In this document: positions 20,356 to 31,816 of the stretch, one piece after another | Numbering within the stretch: the stretch's first letter is position 1 | How the letters are laid out: every line of letters starts with the position of its first letter | Source of the DNA: Phoronis australis | Taxonomy: Eukaryota; Phoronida; Phoronidae | NCBI GenBank assembly: GCA_002633005.1 | Contig: NMRA01000056.1 | Span: 383,165 to 443,164, forward strand | Length of the DNA: 60,000 nucleotides | Reading direction: 5' to 3' | The notes under the pieces: model-generated | What the model saw: only the letters and a program-made list of their open reading frames with translations | What the model was told of the DNA's origin: nothing | Database searches by the model: none | Program-made: the position numbers and the translations under genes

Positions 20356-22336
20356 CTAAAAATATAAATACCTTTTATAGTTATGTAGGACCCTATCGAC
20401 AAGTCGGTGCATTCACAAAAATATCTGAAAAACTATTATAATAACTCTGAGTCAGTAAAAGTGTATATTTTCTGAAAGTAAAATGTTTGGAAAAATAAAT
20501 TTTTGACCTTACACCAATCTGCAGTTGAATGGGCTACGTGACCATGCCTTTTTATTAAAATTTAGGAAAAGAGAAAGGCACATTGATATGAAGAAGACGA
20601 CGTCAATAACATGTGCAATTTTCGCACATAAATGTTCAAGCTTTCGAAATTATCCATTCGATATCGTTTTATGCAGATTTTGCTTTTTTCTCTGCTTTTT
20701 GATTGCCCGTTATGGAAATTTAGAGCATTTCGAAACAATTGCCAGCAGCGTCTTTGAAAACAATGCATATTGAATGGTATCTGAAAGTTTCTGCTATTTC
20801 TGAAACATATGTTTTCCGAAGTTAGACAAATTTGGTCTTTTTTTAGGGTCCTACATAACCCACATAACCTTAAAATGTCTCAAAAGAATCTAACAATCGT
20901 TAGATCGTGTATAACCTTTTTACAAGGATTTAAAACATTGTGCTGGATTCCAGTTTTACCGTCATTTCTTGAATGAGCCACGAACATGCATTGTCTGGCT
21001 GCACTTGATTGACATCGGTGGGTCCGCCCGGTCAACCGGCTAAGAAAATCCAAAGTCTTAAAATGCGGTAATTCTACTTTCATCATCCTGTTTCAATATA
21101 CTATACAAAGGCCGGCAAGCATTTTTCTGCCCTGGTGTTATTCAACCAAGAACAACTATTGAAAAATGCTTCTTATGACACAACTGTGAGCGCCTTCGAT
21201 GGGCAACTACACTTAAAAGGTGCAGTCTCAGATGGAGATGCACTACAATAATCTACTAACAAAGAAGTAGCTAAGGCAAAATTTTGTGCAATCATTGCAC
21301 GTATATCCACCAAACACGTATAAACCCATGAAAACATCCTTAAACACGAGTATACGAACGGATATTACCATTCTTCCTCGGCGATGTAAACTTGAAGCAG
21401 GGCCAACTTCTAAAGTACCTAAAGTTGGACAGAACATTTTATTATTGACAACAGAAGACAGGCAGAGTTGTGCTCTAAAAGTATATGTCTTGAGGTAATT
21501 TTGCTAAAGCACTACTAGTACAAGGCCGTATGTAGGAAGCGAAAACAGGAAAGGGGCGCAAGCCTCAGGGCAAGTGGCCGTACACAATTTATCAGTAAAG
21601 ATTGGGGTGCGGAAAGTGGTGCCGAATGGTAGCCAGACGCTGACGAAGTAAATTTATGCACTCAAATATTTCCTTCCCGGCTGCAGGCCTCTAGGGTACT
21701 TGTAAGAAGTATTTTAAGAAGGAACTACATCTGCGGTAGGATAGAGCGTAAAATTCAAATCTAAGCAAACGTCATTTCCACTGTGTCTCATCCTGCTTAG
21801 ACGTTATAATGCATGGCACTAAACCAAACGAGAACTTAAATTCCAAATCATAAACTGCATTCTTACGTGCTGCTCTCCCAGGTTTCATGGCTTTAGTTGA
21901 TAAACCCACCTACCATCACAAAAAGCAACGTTTGATCAATTACTGTTAAGCAGTGTTCTCAAATTGTTCTTTAGCCAAATTGAAAATGATTTTAGGGCGT
22001 CGAAAGAGCCGACACTTCTTGTACAATGCTTCGAATGTCACGACACCGTATATAGTTACACAAATTTAACAAATTGCCACATCTTTGCAAGCTCAGAAAT
22101 TATGTTTAAATCTGAGAAAGGAACAAAATGAGATCAATTTTGTAGTGGTAAGAGATCGTGGGTTTATAGCCGTTTTAAAACGTATGTGTAGCCTTAACTG
22201 TCCGTTTCAATAGCGCCTGCGTGCAGATACAAACGAACCAATGTAGCTGCGTGAGATACTGTTCACGTTATTAATCTTTCGTTTTAGACTAACCTGCTAT
22301 TATTACTGTTATGATTATAGAATCTAAGTATGGTTT

Positions 22337-22490
22337 ACCCGGTGCTAAAATGTCCGCCATAGCGGAACGAGGCGATGTATTTGCTTTTACTAGAAGGTCT
22401 ACACTTCTGAAATGTAACGGTTCTGTCTGATGCTTCGTCACTCCAGGGGAAAATACGTCCGTCGTGCCTAGCTGCTTGACAAATGGGCGA
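22337..22490 (-). CDS. Candidate upstream exon of Tie-like gene
   Basis: Between a plausible acceptor (TTTTCTATACTAG) and donor (CACCGG|GTAAACC) two minus-strand frames stay open. One contains RIFPWSDEASDRTVTF and would end in phase 2. The other contains HFRSVDLLVKANTS and would end in phase 1, which fits the next exon (20355-20086). No domain is recognised in either, so frame and exon status are undecided. Confidence 0.3.
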
Positions 22491-25400
22491 ATCCTAGTAT
22501 AGAAAAGAGGTTATATCTATTACAAACAAACATGTTTGCATTAATATTTTTACATAGTTTTAATCATGCTTGTAGGTGACTACTTTTACGAACAGCCAGC
22601 CCACTCTCCTCATTTGCTCGATGTCTGTTTTCGTTTTTGCTTCCGTTGTTCACAACACTTGACACTATGCTCATTATAAGCCCGTATTTTTGATGGGTTA
22701 ACAGCACAGCTCTTCATGTCATTGTTTGGCTATGAATGAACTTTTCTTTTTTGCTAAATCTCATTTAAAAGACAGGGTCACGCGCCCATGAAGTGGTAGC
22801 ATATTGATGTAAAAGGCAATCATGGAATTCTACATGCTTTCTAGTTTTGGGAAAATATGTACCTTTACTGGGTTAAGTTCTATACTTATGTAGATATTGA
22901 GCTATAGGTGAAGACTTTTCGATGAGGTCCTGCATTAGTATTTTTAACGGCTGAGTGGAGAAGAAACGGTAAGTCGGTTATGAATAGGCTTTGGTACGGT
23001 TTTAAATGAATTCAAGTGCGACACGAAACATCTGTCGACTGAGTACGAAGTTGTTTCTCAGATAAATGTGTACGTTCATTTGTAACTGTCTCGATATAGA
23101 CACGCTTTACGACCAAAGTAGACAAGTCTGTTTCTTGAAAATTGGTCTTAGTCAAATCTCCATGTGCAAAAACACAAAGCCTTTGAGAATGTACAAAAAA
23201 CTGCTCGTTACTGAGATAAATTCTATAAACTATTTCTGGACTCCGAAGCGATCGTAATTACCTGGGTATTTTTTAGCAATTATGAAGTGGGAACGTAAGA
23301 CCAAGTTTCTCTTTCAAGACTGAAGTCTCTTTCATAAAACAGGCCCCCTGAAATACCTTTGGATGTCTACTGTGAAACCCGGCTGTGATACATATAAACT
23401 TACACTCGTGTAGTCCTGGGAACCGTACACAGTTCCACTCCGACAGTCTTCTTTTGGACACGTGTATTGAGTGCTGAAAGAAGTTGTTATACGTTTGAGG
23501 GTGTTGTACAATTCTCGTCTCCTTTAGAATAAGTTAGCCAAGGCCTAGACAATCACTGCAATGGCGAAACTCGTCGTCAAAACGATTATAGCCCGCTACT
23601 CAATGCTGAAGGGCTGTAGTGTCCAGTCCGAAACGTCGGCTAGCACGTCGTCTCTGAGTAAGTGAATTACTTTACCTAAGGTCATGGCAGTCTTGTGGCA
23701 TGGTCACGTTTTTGTCAATCCCACGTGTTCTACATATGTGACTGTTTGGGAAATCAACTTGTGAAAAGAAAATGTTTGTGACAATTAAAATTTTTTCTCC
23801 ACTTCATCTTAGTTAAAAAAATCATAAAACGAATGTTAACGCAGGTTAGTTCAGTCCAAAGATAACCATAAACAATTCTCATTCAATACAAATCTAAATT
23901 ATTTGAATTTAATATTACTTTTTTGGCATAATTTGTATTTTCGGTGATGCACCACCACCTAAAATGGCCGCCGTAGTGAGTGACAGCTGACTCATGCATC
24001 ATGGGTACTCACTCAACTGCCGCCATGTTTACTGAGGAAACCCATCCATTCCAAAGTAAAACGTTTAAAAATGAATTCAATAATGGGGTGAAAGCGATAC
24101 ATTTCAACTGTCGAAACTCATCCTGCGTTCATATTTGGTAAATTTAAAGGAAAAGAGAATCTTGTAAGAAGGTCATTTCATTCTGGACTTTTTATTCTGA
24201 AGTGTACTCACTTGACAGTGAGTTCTACGACATGTGTTTCTCCACCGCTCTCCGTAAATTGTTGGCCTGTACACTGTTACTGTCCCAAGCAGCTTCGAAA
24301 AATCATCTTTCTACTTTCCTTATCAACGAATATTTGAGGGTGAAGGTGGAAGACGATCTTAGTGTTTACATTTTCCCGCGCCCTGAATGGATGGACTTTT
24401 AAAATAGCTTCACTGAGGCAATGTTTAAAAAGCAAAATACGGAAATATTGCAATTTATGTTCAATTTAATACGCCTCTTCCGTTTCAATTAAAGTTTATT
24501 CTATTTGCCCAACGACCGCGGTTACCTTTAAAACATATGGCCATTCTCAACAATATTCTTGCTTTTTGCCCTTTGATTCACATATCATTCCAGAGATTGC
24601 TATGTTTTAAATATTGACGGCAGTCAAAAGGAAATTCATTATAAAACAACACGATGTTTCGCTTCACTAACTTTAGTAAAATATCCTCAGGTGAGTATAA
24701 GTGTCCCTATGGGAAGTCTGTTGAACCACCGTGTAGAAGAACAAACAATAGGTTACCATCGTTGAAAAGAGTTCTGACTTGCATTTAGTGAATCGATGGT
24801 GAGCCAGGTGTACTTTCAGCTGAGTACCTATTCGCTTATAAGCTGAATTCCGTTCTGTTTAACTGGCTAAAAACGGGAGAGATATTTTTGAAGTTGACGG
24901 TTGACAAAAGTTACACAGCATTATTTTGTTCTTGAAAGCTGCGTTGGAAATTCGTTGTTAATGTCTGTTATAGGTCAAAACCGGGTAGATTTTCCTTTTT
25001 AAGTTTCTACTTGAGACTATACTTTCAAAATCTACCATGCGCTAGTGTGAAACTACTTTCAATTTCATTTTCCCAACTCCTTGTTTTTGCTTCTAATACT
25101 ATTCGGATGCCTACTTTCACTTTCTATTTTCAAGAGTAGGCCTGTTAAATATTCATTCTATCATCATGACTCCTCCCTGGCAATAAGGGGATATTTAACC
25201 CCAACCAGGTGAACGATTTGACAAAAGGAAAGGGTTGCTGGCTTGCCTCGGGTCACGGCTCTCACCTTGAACAAACGACATGCTTTGACTTGGTATGATG
25301 AATTACTCATATGTCAGTATTGTTGAAATGAATGGTTGACACAGTACATCTGTTTGTAAAAGACGAAATGAAAACCCCGGGACACATAGGTTAGTTTGTC

Positions 25401-25939
25401 GTCTCAGCTTGGGAATATTTAGTAACCGCCGAGTCGTGACAAGCACGTCCGTCGCATCTCGTTAATCTGCAGTTCTTTTTACTCAAGCCTGGTGATCTTG
25501 CCGTGAGACTTTGTGTATATCAATTGTCATCGGGAATTGAGCCGTTGCTTAAGACAAACGTTTTGTGATATTTTTAAGCAGACGATTGTGTACCCATCAT
25601 ATAGCAAAAGTGCTAACAGTCGCAAGTTAATTCAGAATATTGGATACTTGACATTGTGTGAACGAGATCTCCCAAGGTAATAGTTATATTGACTAAATAG
25701 TTCGATGTACCCTTAGCGTTTATATGTGAGTTATGATTTGTGCGCATTGGTATTACAGTACATAGGATGGTTTAAATGTGCAACGCACTAGATTTGACTT
25801 AAATTTCTTTATCGGTAACCTGTGACCACGCTGTGAGTTGAATTCTTACATTTTTGTTTTCCGACAGTCTGTGACTTTGTTTTCTTTCAGTGTTTTAGTT
25901 TACTGTCTGACGACTGGTGGGACAAAAATTCCAAGAAGA

Positions 25940-26863
25940 ATGGTCGACTACGTGACTTTATACATCGCCTTCCCCGCTGTCTTGGGAATTTTAAGTCTCG
26001 TAACGCTTTGGGTCATTCTTTGTAGTAAAGTACGTCTCGAAGATGACAATGGATTTCTCGGAGATGTGGTCTGTTACTGCTTTTCAAAAACTATTAAAAG
26101 AGAAGACAATACAGATAACATTGTGTTTCTCAAAACACATTTGCCGAGAAAATGGATCTATTGGTGCTTTTTTGCCTCCTCGCTTTGGATATCTCTTGTA
26201 TTTGTGTTTGCTTGGTTCTCTATTTTGGACCTGAATGAAAAAACATATTGCGGAGACGAAGCTACTCTGATCTTGAACGAAATTGTTGAAAACTGTCAAA
26301 TATTGTTGCTGAATCGTACATCAAATGACGACGTTTGTAACGGAAGTTTGGCGGTGAAATGTACACACATGGTCAATCATTCCCACGCTGGAGCCATTTT
26401 GGCTATTGTATTTGGTGTTATGAGTTTTGTGGATGTTCAGGTATTTATGGGGGCCACCTGTGTCAAAAGAATTCGTACCACAACTTGTGACGGACCTTGG
26501 AGTTGCATCAAAATCGTCATGAACTATCTTTTTCTTTTCTTTGAGTTCATCGCCACTGTGGGATTGCCCATACTCTTTCCGGCCCTGTCCTACGTGCGGA
26601 ACCTCGAATACGTCAGCAAAATTGGAGTGAAGAACGTCGCCCAAGATTTCTTCGTCTTTTTTCGCTGGACAGACACGAAGGAAGAGACCATTGCAGTTTT
26701 GGTGGGGGGAATCCTTGCCGGTGTATGCTCTCTGGTTACCCTGATCATAACTTGCTGCTGTGCCTATGATCTGGTCGATCGAAACGCTCAACCACCACCG
26801 GCGGGGCATAATCAAGGGCCCAGACAGGGCCAAATAGCGAATCCTGCTTTTCAGGGAATTTAG
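25940..26863 (+). CDS. Multi-pass membrane protein, unrecognised, 307 residues
   Basis: A single uninterrupted frame from ATG 25940 (context AAGAAGAATGG) to TAG 26861-26863. The frame is also open about 100 nt upstream but has no earlier ATG, and strong acceptor-like stretches (TTTTCTTTCAG at about 25880-25890) suggest that part is intron and 5' UTR. A donor-like CCCAAG|GTAATAG near 25677 could end a 5' non-coding exon. Membrane segments: about residues 5-30, 70-95, 145-170, 190-217 and 247-272. A loop between segments 2 and 3 carries several cysteines and N-x-T/S sites, typical of an extracellular loop. The tail is Pro/Gln/Gly rich and ends NPAFQGI. No family is recognised. It may lie inside an upstream intron of the Tie-like gene on the opposite strand, or simply between the two minus-strand genes. 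Confidence 0.8.
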   Translation: MVDYVTLYIAFPAVLGILSLVTLWVILCSKVRLEDDNGFLGDVVCYCFSKTIKREDNTDNIVFLKTHLPRKWIYWCFFASSLWISLVFVFAWFSILDLNEKTYCGDEATLILNEIVENCQILLLNRTSNDDVCNGSLAVKCTHMVNHSHAGAILAIVFGVMSFVDVQVFMGATCVKRIRTTTCDGPWSCIKIVMNYLFLFFEFIATVGLPILFPALSYVRNLEYVSKIGVKNVAQDFFVFFRWTDTKEETIAVLVGGILAGVCSLVTLIITCCCAYDLVDRNAQPPPAGHNQGPRQGQIANPAFQGI

Positions 26864-27950
26864 TCGAATAGTGGATGACACTCAGATCAAATAGGATCAG
26901 ATGAAGACACGTTCTTGTGTGTCAGCAACAATATGGTTGTAAACGTCATCAACAACCTTTGTATCGACTTCGTTTTGGTACAACAACAAACATATTAAGA
27001 CACCCAAGCCTTTTACTGCCAACGTTATTTTAGCCATATACAGAATGGCGGGAATTATTATACTTTCAAAAGACATAATTCAAACCGTTTAGATAGGACG
27101 ATTTGTTAATCAAACATATCGAGCTTTATGGAACTTGACCCTACTGCGCAATTTTGAACTTATTTTTGTGAGCAACTCTTGCAGAAAGAACAGTGACGTC
27201 ACCGGACTGCACACTGGCACGTTCAAGGCACGTGTGGACATTTTAGATCCGTGTTTAGTGAAAGAGAATTGAAGCAGTAGATGAGGATTTAAGTGTTACT
27301 GTATTCGGTAAACCAACCCTTAAACAGCTGAGTATTGGCTAGTGTTACAGGGCCCTTGGGGCTGTTAATTCAGTTGACCACTAGGTAAATATCCTGCGAC
27401 GCAGAAATAGCCAGTGGCCGAAAAAACAGAACTCGGCTCAGTGGCCTGAGCAAATTCGTTACTCTTACCGCAGAAATGTTATTGCAAGTGCTCGCGTTTC
27501 TAGATGTTTTTTTTTTGTTTGTTTTGGTCACTTGCTCGCGGTACGGAAGATCTCCGTAACTCCTGTTTCTACTTCCAGCTTCCTGAAATGTACATGCACT
27601 AGTGTTGTCAAACAGTTCAGTTTCCAGCTGACGTATTTTGGAGACGATGGAGGAGGGGGTAGCTTAATTCTGTACTATGCGACTTCTGCGAGAGCAAACA
27701 ATGTCAATACAAGACTAAACAACACTACGAGGGCTGCTTATCAATGAGAATATAATGTTCCGATACAGCTGGCTATTAATAGCACAATTCTTTAAGTGCA
27801 GCCAACTAGTTGAGAAAGGTCGGAAGAGATGCAACTAGTGAAAGATGATGCACTAAAACACGTGACCCACAACACGATCCAAGGACGTTCGGAGACAACG
27901 AGGTACTCTGAAGGATGCTTAAACTGAATATTAGTTCATAGTCAATATTT
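26864..27950. other. No gene recognised, 3' flank of membrane-protein gene
   Basis: AT-rich DNA with short spurious frames only. No clear AATAAA was seen close to the stop at 26863, so the 3' UTR end is not defined. Confidence 0.5.
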
Positions 27951-27984
27951 AGTGGTACAGTTACTGTACTCGATAAGGCAATCC

Positions 27985-29110
27985 ATATAAAAACCAGAAG
28001 ATTTTCAAAAATAAGTCTATACGTCAAAATTCAAAACAACTTCATTTTTGTACATGGGTAGGTATCCTAACAAAAACCCAAATGCCAAATTTTGTGCACT
28101 CAATGACCCCTAGTTTCGCCGCTGGAGCATGATAACACAAATTGGCAAAATTGGGCATATTAGCCATCTCAAAAATCACAAGTTTTCGGCAACAAAAATG
28201 AGTAACATACACAATAGATCAAAAGCTGCATTTTTGTGGCTGAAATAACCAACGTATACTGTGCATAATTCTATGCCATTTATTAAAATCTGACAGTTTT
28301 GTGCTAGACAGGGGAGATAATCCATTTACCACATTTTGGGGCTAATTTTAGTGGCCATTTTTGTGACCTTCTTACTGCCATAAAACACCTTGTAGCCTTA
28401 TGTGACGTTTCGAACATACATGTACAGTTAAGGAGTTAGTCTTGATGACTGAGCAATAAAAAATCTTGTCTCCACTATACACTTTAATGAAAATTGTCTT
28501 GCAAACTGTCTATTTTCATAGTTTGGAAATGACGAGCATAGTTTACAGACCATTTGAACAAACTTTTAGGCAAGAAGTCTGCTTTAGAAATCAAGTCTAA
28601 ACTCTTTCAAATTAAAAGATGTTTTCCGGGTTTATTACGCGGCTAGTATCAAAACTGAACCCGATGACCTTTTCCCACTGAGGGAGACAGCTGAGGTTAA
28701 GCTTGAGGATATATAAAAATGTGCGTGTAACTCTCTTGTTTTCTTTCATTTCTTTTACATTATCAGGTTAATTTAAACACTCTGTGGAACCTTTAAATGG
28801 AAATAAATGACTTTAAGTTTAAACGAGTAAGAATTGATATTTGTAATGACTGGTTTTGAGAGAAGCAATTGCATTTTAAAAAGACAAAATTGCGGACGAT
28901 GTCGATGGGCCTTTAGAGTTTATTCTGCAAAAAATGCGATCACATAAGCTTTGTGCTTTGTTGAGTTATGTCAAAGACACCACTGAACATTTGAGATACA
29001 GGAAAGTACCTCACAAAGCAAGGCCTGTGCCAGAGTACGGACTCGTACTACCCCGAGTCGGTGAATTTCTGACTTAACAGGACCAGTCATGGAAGAGTCA
29101 GGTAATGCTG
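27985..29110 (+). repeat. Dispersed repeat, copy 1 (decayed mobile element)
   Basis: This block matches 38780-41410 over its length, for example the shared words TTTGTGCACTCAATGACCCCTA and GTGCTAGACAGGGGA-like text (the first in two parts on each copy). Near 28910-29090 an open stretch reads KLCALLSYVKDTTEHLRYR on the plus strand, and its counterpart in copy 2 is similar, so the ancestral element probably encoded protein. The protein is not recognised. Confidence 0.65.
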
Positions 29111-29659
29111 GATGTTATCACTATTCTCCTCTCCTCTTGAACGTAGCATTTCTGCTTCGAGATATGACTTTAGTGAAAGTCAGAATGGAAAGGAACTCTG
29201 TGATCGCAAGATCGCTCCACTCAACAACATGCGAAGTACTTTGTAGCCGAAGGTAACAATATCATAAACTTGCTGGATTTGAAAGAAGCATTACTTTCCA
29301 GTGGCCGTGTGAAGGGATGTTATGTGTATGCATGTTCAGTCAATGCTACAAAGTCTTTTCCAAAATACTCAGTTCCTGGTGTAAGCCCATTCCCAAATTC
29401 ACACTATTCCACCCAAAGAATTCGCATGTGGAAATCATTCCGTGTAGGTGACGGTAAGTTCTTACTAATACTGAGAAAATGGGAAACCCATTTCTCTAAA
29501 ATACACTAACATCTCTAGATATGGCGGATTTTCAACACCAAGAGTTAAGGTTGGTATTGTATCTAGTGAAGAGCCTCAACAAAATTTCCCTTGTACCCAG
29601 CAAGGTTACTCGATTTTTTTGCTACAGACGAAGAACCAGGTCAGCATTTGGATGTGGGT

Positions 29660-29810
29660 AACCACACAGAACATTTACAGAGGAAACCATGTATGATCAC
29701 ATCGCACGACAGTGGTCAGAAATGCTTTCAGATGCAAGAACCGGAGCGTCATTTGAGGCAGCCTCGGAGTACTATGTGGATGAGACGAATGCTGAAGCAA
29801 TAGGTTAGGC
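29660..29810 (+). other. Candidate coding fragment, unrecognised
   Basis: After an acceptor-like CACAG, a frame from ATG at about 29690 contains YDHIARQWSEMLSDART and ASEYYVDETNAEAI and stops at a donor-like ATAG|GTTAGG. The composition is protein-like but no family or partner exon is recognised. It may belong with the THAP fragment 200 bp downstream as part of one decayed element. Confidence 0.25.
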
Positions 29811-30004
29811 TTTGAAAAAAGGTAAAAGGTCAACAAGATTTTCAGTAAAGGTTAAGAACTTTCTGACAAACATAAACGATGAAGGAGATAGGTCACGTAA
29901 AAACTTTCAACCTAAGAAGTGCCAAAATGGAGGAAACATTACGAGAACCCACTGGGAACGTGTTTACCTGTGATGTTAAGTGAATAGCAGATTGGTGGAT
30001 TTAT

Positions 30005-30208
30005 TGCGGTGCATCGGTTCCCGCTTGTCAGAACTATGAAGCTGCGAAGAAAGCGGGTATATCGTTTTTTCGACTTCCTCGAGACCCCGAAATGCTTAGG
30101 AAGTGGCTCGCTGTAGTGAAGAATGAAAGGTATGCTGTTAATAGCAAGTATGAGGCCGTGAAACATCTCCTTGTCTGTGGCCGGCATTTCGTCGACAGTG
30201 CCCTCTGA
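30005..30208 (+). pseudogene. THAP zinc-finger domain remnant
   Basis: A plus-strand frame from TGC 30005 to TGA 30208 reads CGASVPAC, then KKAGISFFRLPRDPEMLRKW, then HLLVCGRHF. This is the C2CH zinc-finger layout of THAP domains, with the typical GISFFRxP and C-x2-H-F signatures. It is cut by a stop right after the final HF element and has no ATG in place upstream (a TGA precedes it in frame). THAP domains occur in P-element-type transposases and in host genes. Given the surrounding repeats, a decayed transposon is the simplest reading. Confidence 0.65.
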
Positions 30209-30891
30209 CGAATTCCGGCTTACCAAAGAACTATCCATACGTTCCGTTGCCCACGCATGTTCACGGCGCCTCTCTAGTATTTCTTGATCAGTGTATTCCG
30301 GTTCGAACTGATAGCCTGTGAAACCTAACGATCCGACCCGTGAAGTCTTCGTCGGATGAGCTCTTGACTAAGTCGGGTTTGGCACCGGGCGAGTTGCCAT
30401 GTAGACATTTATTATTCTGCGTTCTGTTTCAAAATGAATTATTCTCTTCCTAAAATCATCCTAACCAATGCTTATATGAAACTGAAACAAAGTCTGTCTC
30501 ATTAGATACAATGTGTAATGCCTTGGAGTGCTCGTGAGTGCAAATGTTTTGAGAAGCCAGCAATGAATAAATCACTGCATTAGGCTACAGGCTTTTGATG
30601 CTGGCATTGAAAGGTAATTGACCGGGCACCGAGGCCGTATGAGAGCATGCTAATTCAGTGTTTGCTGACAGAAAGCTGCTGTGAAACAATTACTCGATTT
30701 CATATGCTATTGTCACATGTTAGAGGAATCTTTATTTAGAAATACAAATACATTATTCAAATCATTGTTACTGTACAACCTTTGCCCTGACTGTCTGTGG
30801 AAGGGGAACTTCGAGGCTCCCGACAAGTCAGTAGATTTTCAGGTTCGTGGCTAATTCAATGGGCGATGTCAGCATTCCCGAGCTGCCATTA

Positions 30892-31040
30892 TGGCGTTTT
30901 GTGCATGCCCATCTTGCAGAGTCTTAGTTAGTTTTATCTATTACGTCATAATAAATGACAAATATTCCCAATCCTCCTCTTGTTTTACTCTGCAACATAG
31001 CTCGTGGCGTACCCCGGGCAAAATAGATTACGATAAATTA
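30892..31040. repeat. Long direct repeat, copy 1
   Basis: About 147 bp, nearly identical to 31456-31603. It starts GCGTTTTGTGCATGCCC and ends ATAGATTACGATAAAT. The two copies bracket about 415 bp of pyrimidine-rich DNA, a layout that could be a small LTR-like element or a local duplication. Confidence 0.9.
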
Positions 31041-31455
31041 AATTTAACTTGTTAAATGCATTTATCGTCATTATTTTGACACTTGTCTCTTTATTTCGAG
31101 ACCAGTCCTTAGGGTTTATTTTGCATTACTCATCTCTATTTATAGCCTCTAGGGCCTACTTTTGTATTCATACTTTTCTCTACGCGACTCCTGATTGGTC
31201 GCCCATATTTCCTTTGTTCTGTTCAACGTGGTCTCTCATTCAGCCACCTACCTCGTCGTCTACGAGACCTACGTTCGTTCTCTTCATTTTTTCCCCACCC
31301 CCCATCCCGGGTGGCGGTTCCACTTTCTCTTTGCTCGTATACATTTCCTGTTAGGTTGTTTCAAGTTTTGTGTTCATGTTCTGTACTTTTCCTTTAAGCC
31401 CTTCAGGCAGTTCTTTTGTTTTGTTCCCTCTTGCAGGGCTATTCATTGTACACGC

Positions 31456-31603
31456 CGGTGGGCGTTTTGTGCATGCCCATCTTGCAGAGTCTTAGTTAGT
31501 TTTATCTATTACATCATAATAAATGACAAATATTCCCAATCCTCCTCTTGTTTTACTCTGCAACATAGCTCGTGGCGTACCCCGGGCAAAATAGATTACG
31601 ATA
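31456..31603. repeat. Long direct repeat, copy 2
   Basis: Second copy of the 147-bp repeat at 30892-31040. The main visible difference is ATTACATCAT in place of ATTACGTCAT, so the duplication is recent or homogenised. Confidence 0.9.
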
Positions 31604-31713
31604 AATAATTACATTCACATTATTTCTTTGGCTCACTATTATAGTCTTTTTGTCGGTGACTGGAGGTTTAGTTTCCAACTCAAGCTGGTTTGTGTTCGTG
31701 CCAGTCCCAGCCG

Positions 31714-31816
31714 CCGCGACGGGCCTGATCGGATTCCAAGCCACTGGCCGGGATAACGAGTCAGTCCGGCCGCGACGGGCCTGATCGGGTTCTGAGCCAC
31801 TGGCCGGGATAACAAG
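31714..31816. repeat. 56-bp tandem duplication
   Basis: Two units starting CCGCGACGGGCCTGATCGG at 31714 and 31770, each containing CCACTGGCCGGGATAAC. The unit is GC-rich in an AT-rich region and seems part of the same composite element as the 147-bp repeats. Confidence 0.85.

Noticed and set aside
25838-25939. Upstream extension of the membrane-protein frame
   Set aside because: It starts at TTG, not ATG, and crosses strong acceptor-like tracts; the first ATG with good context is 25940.
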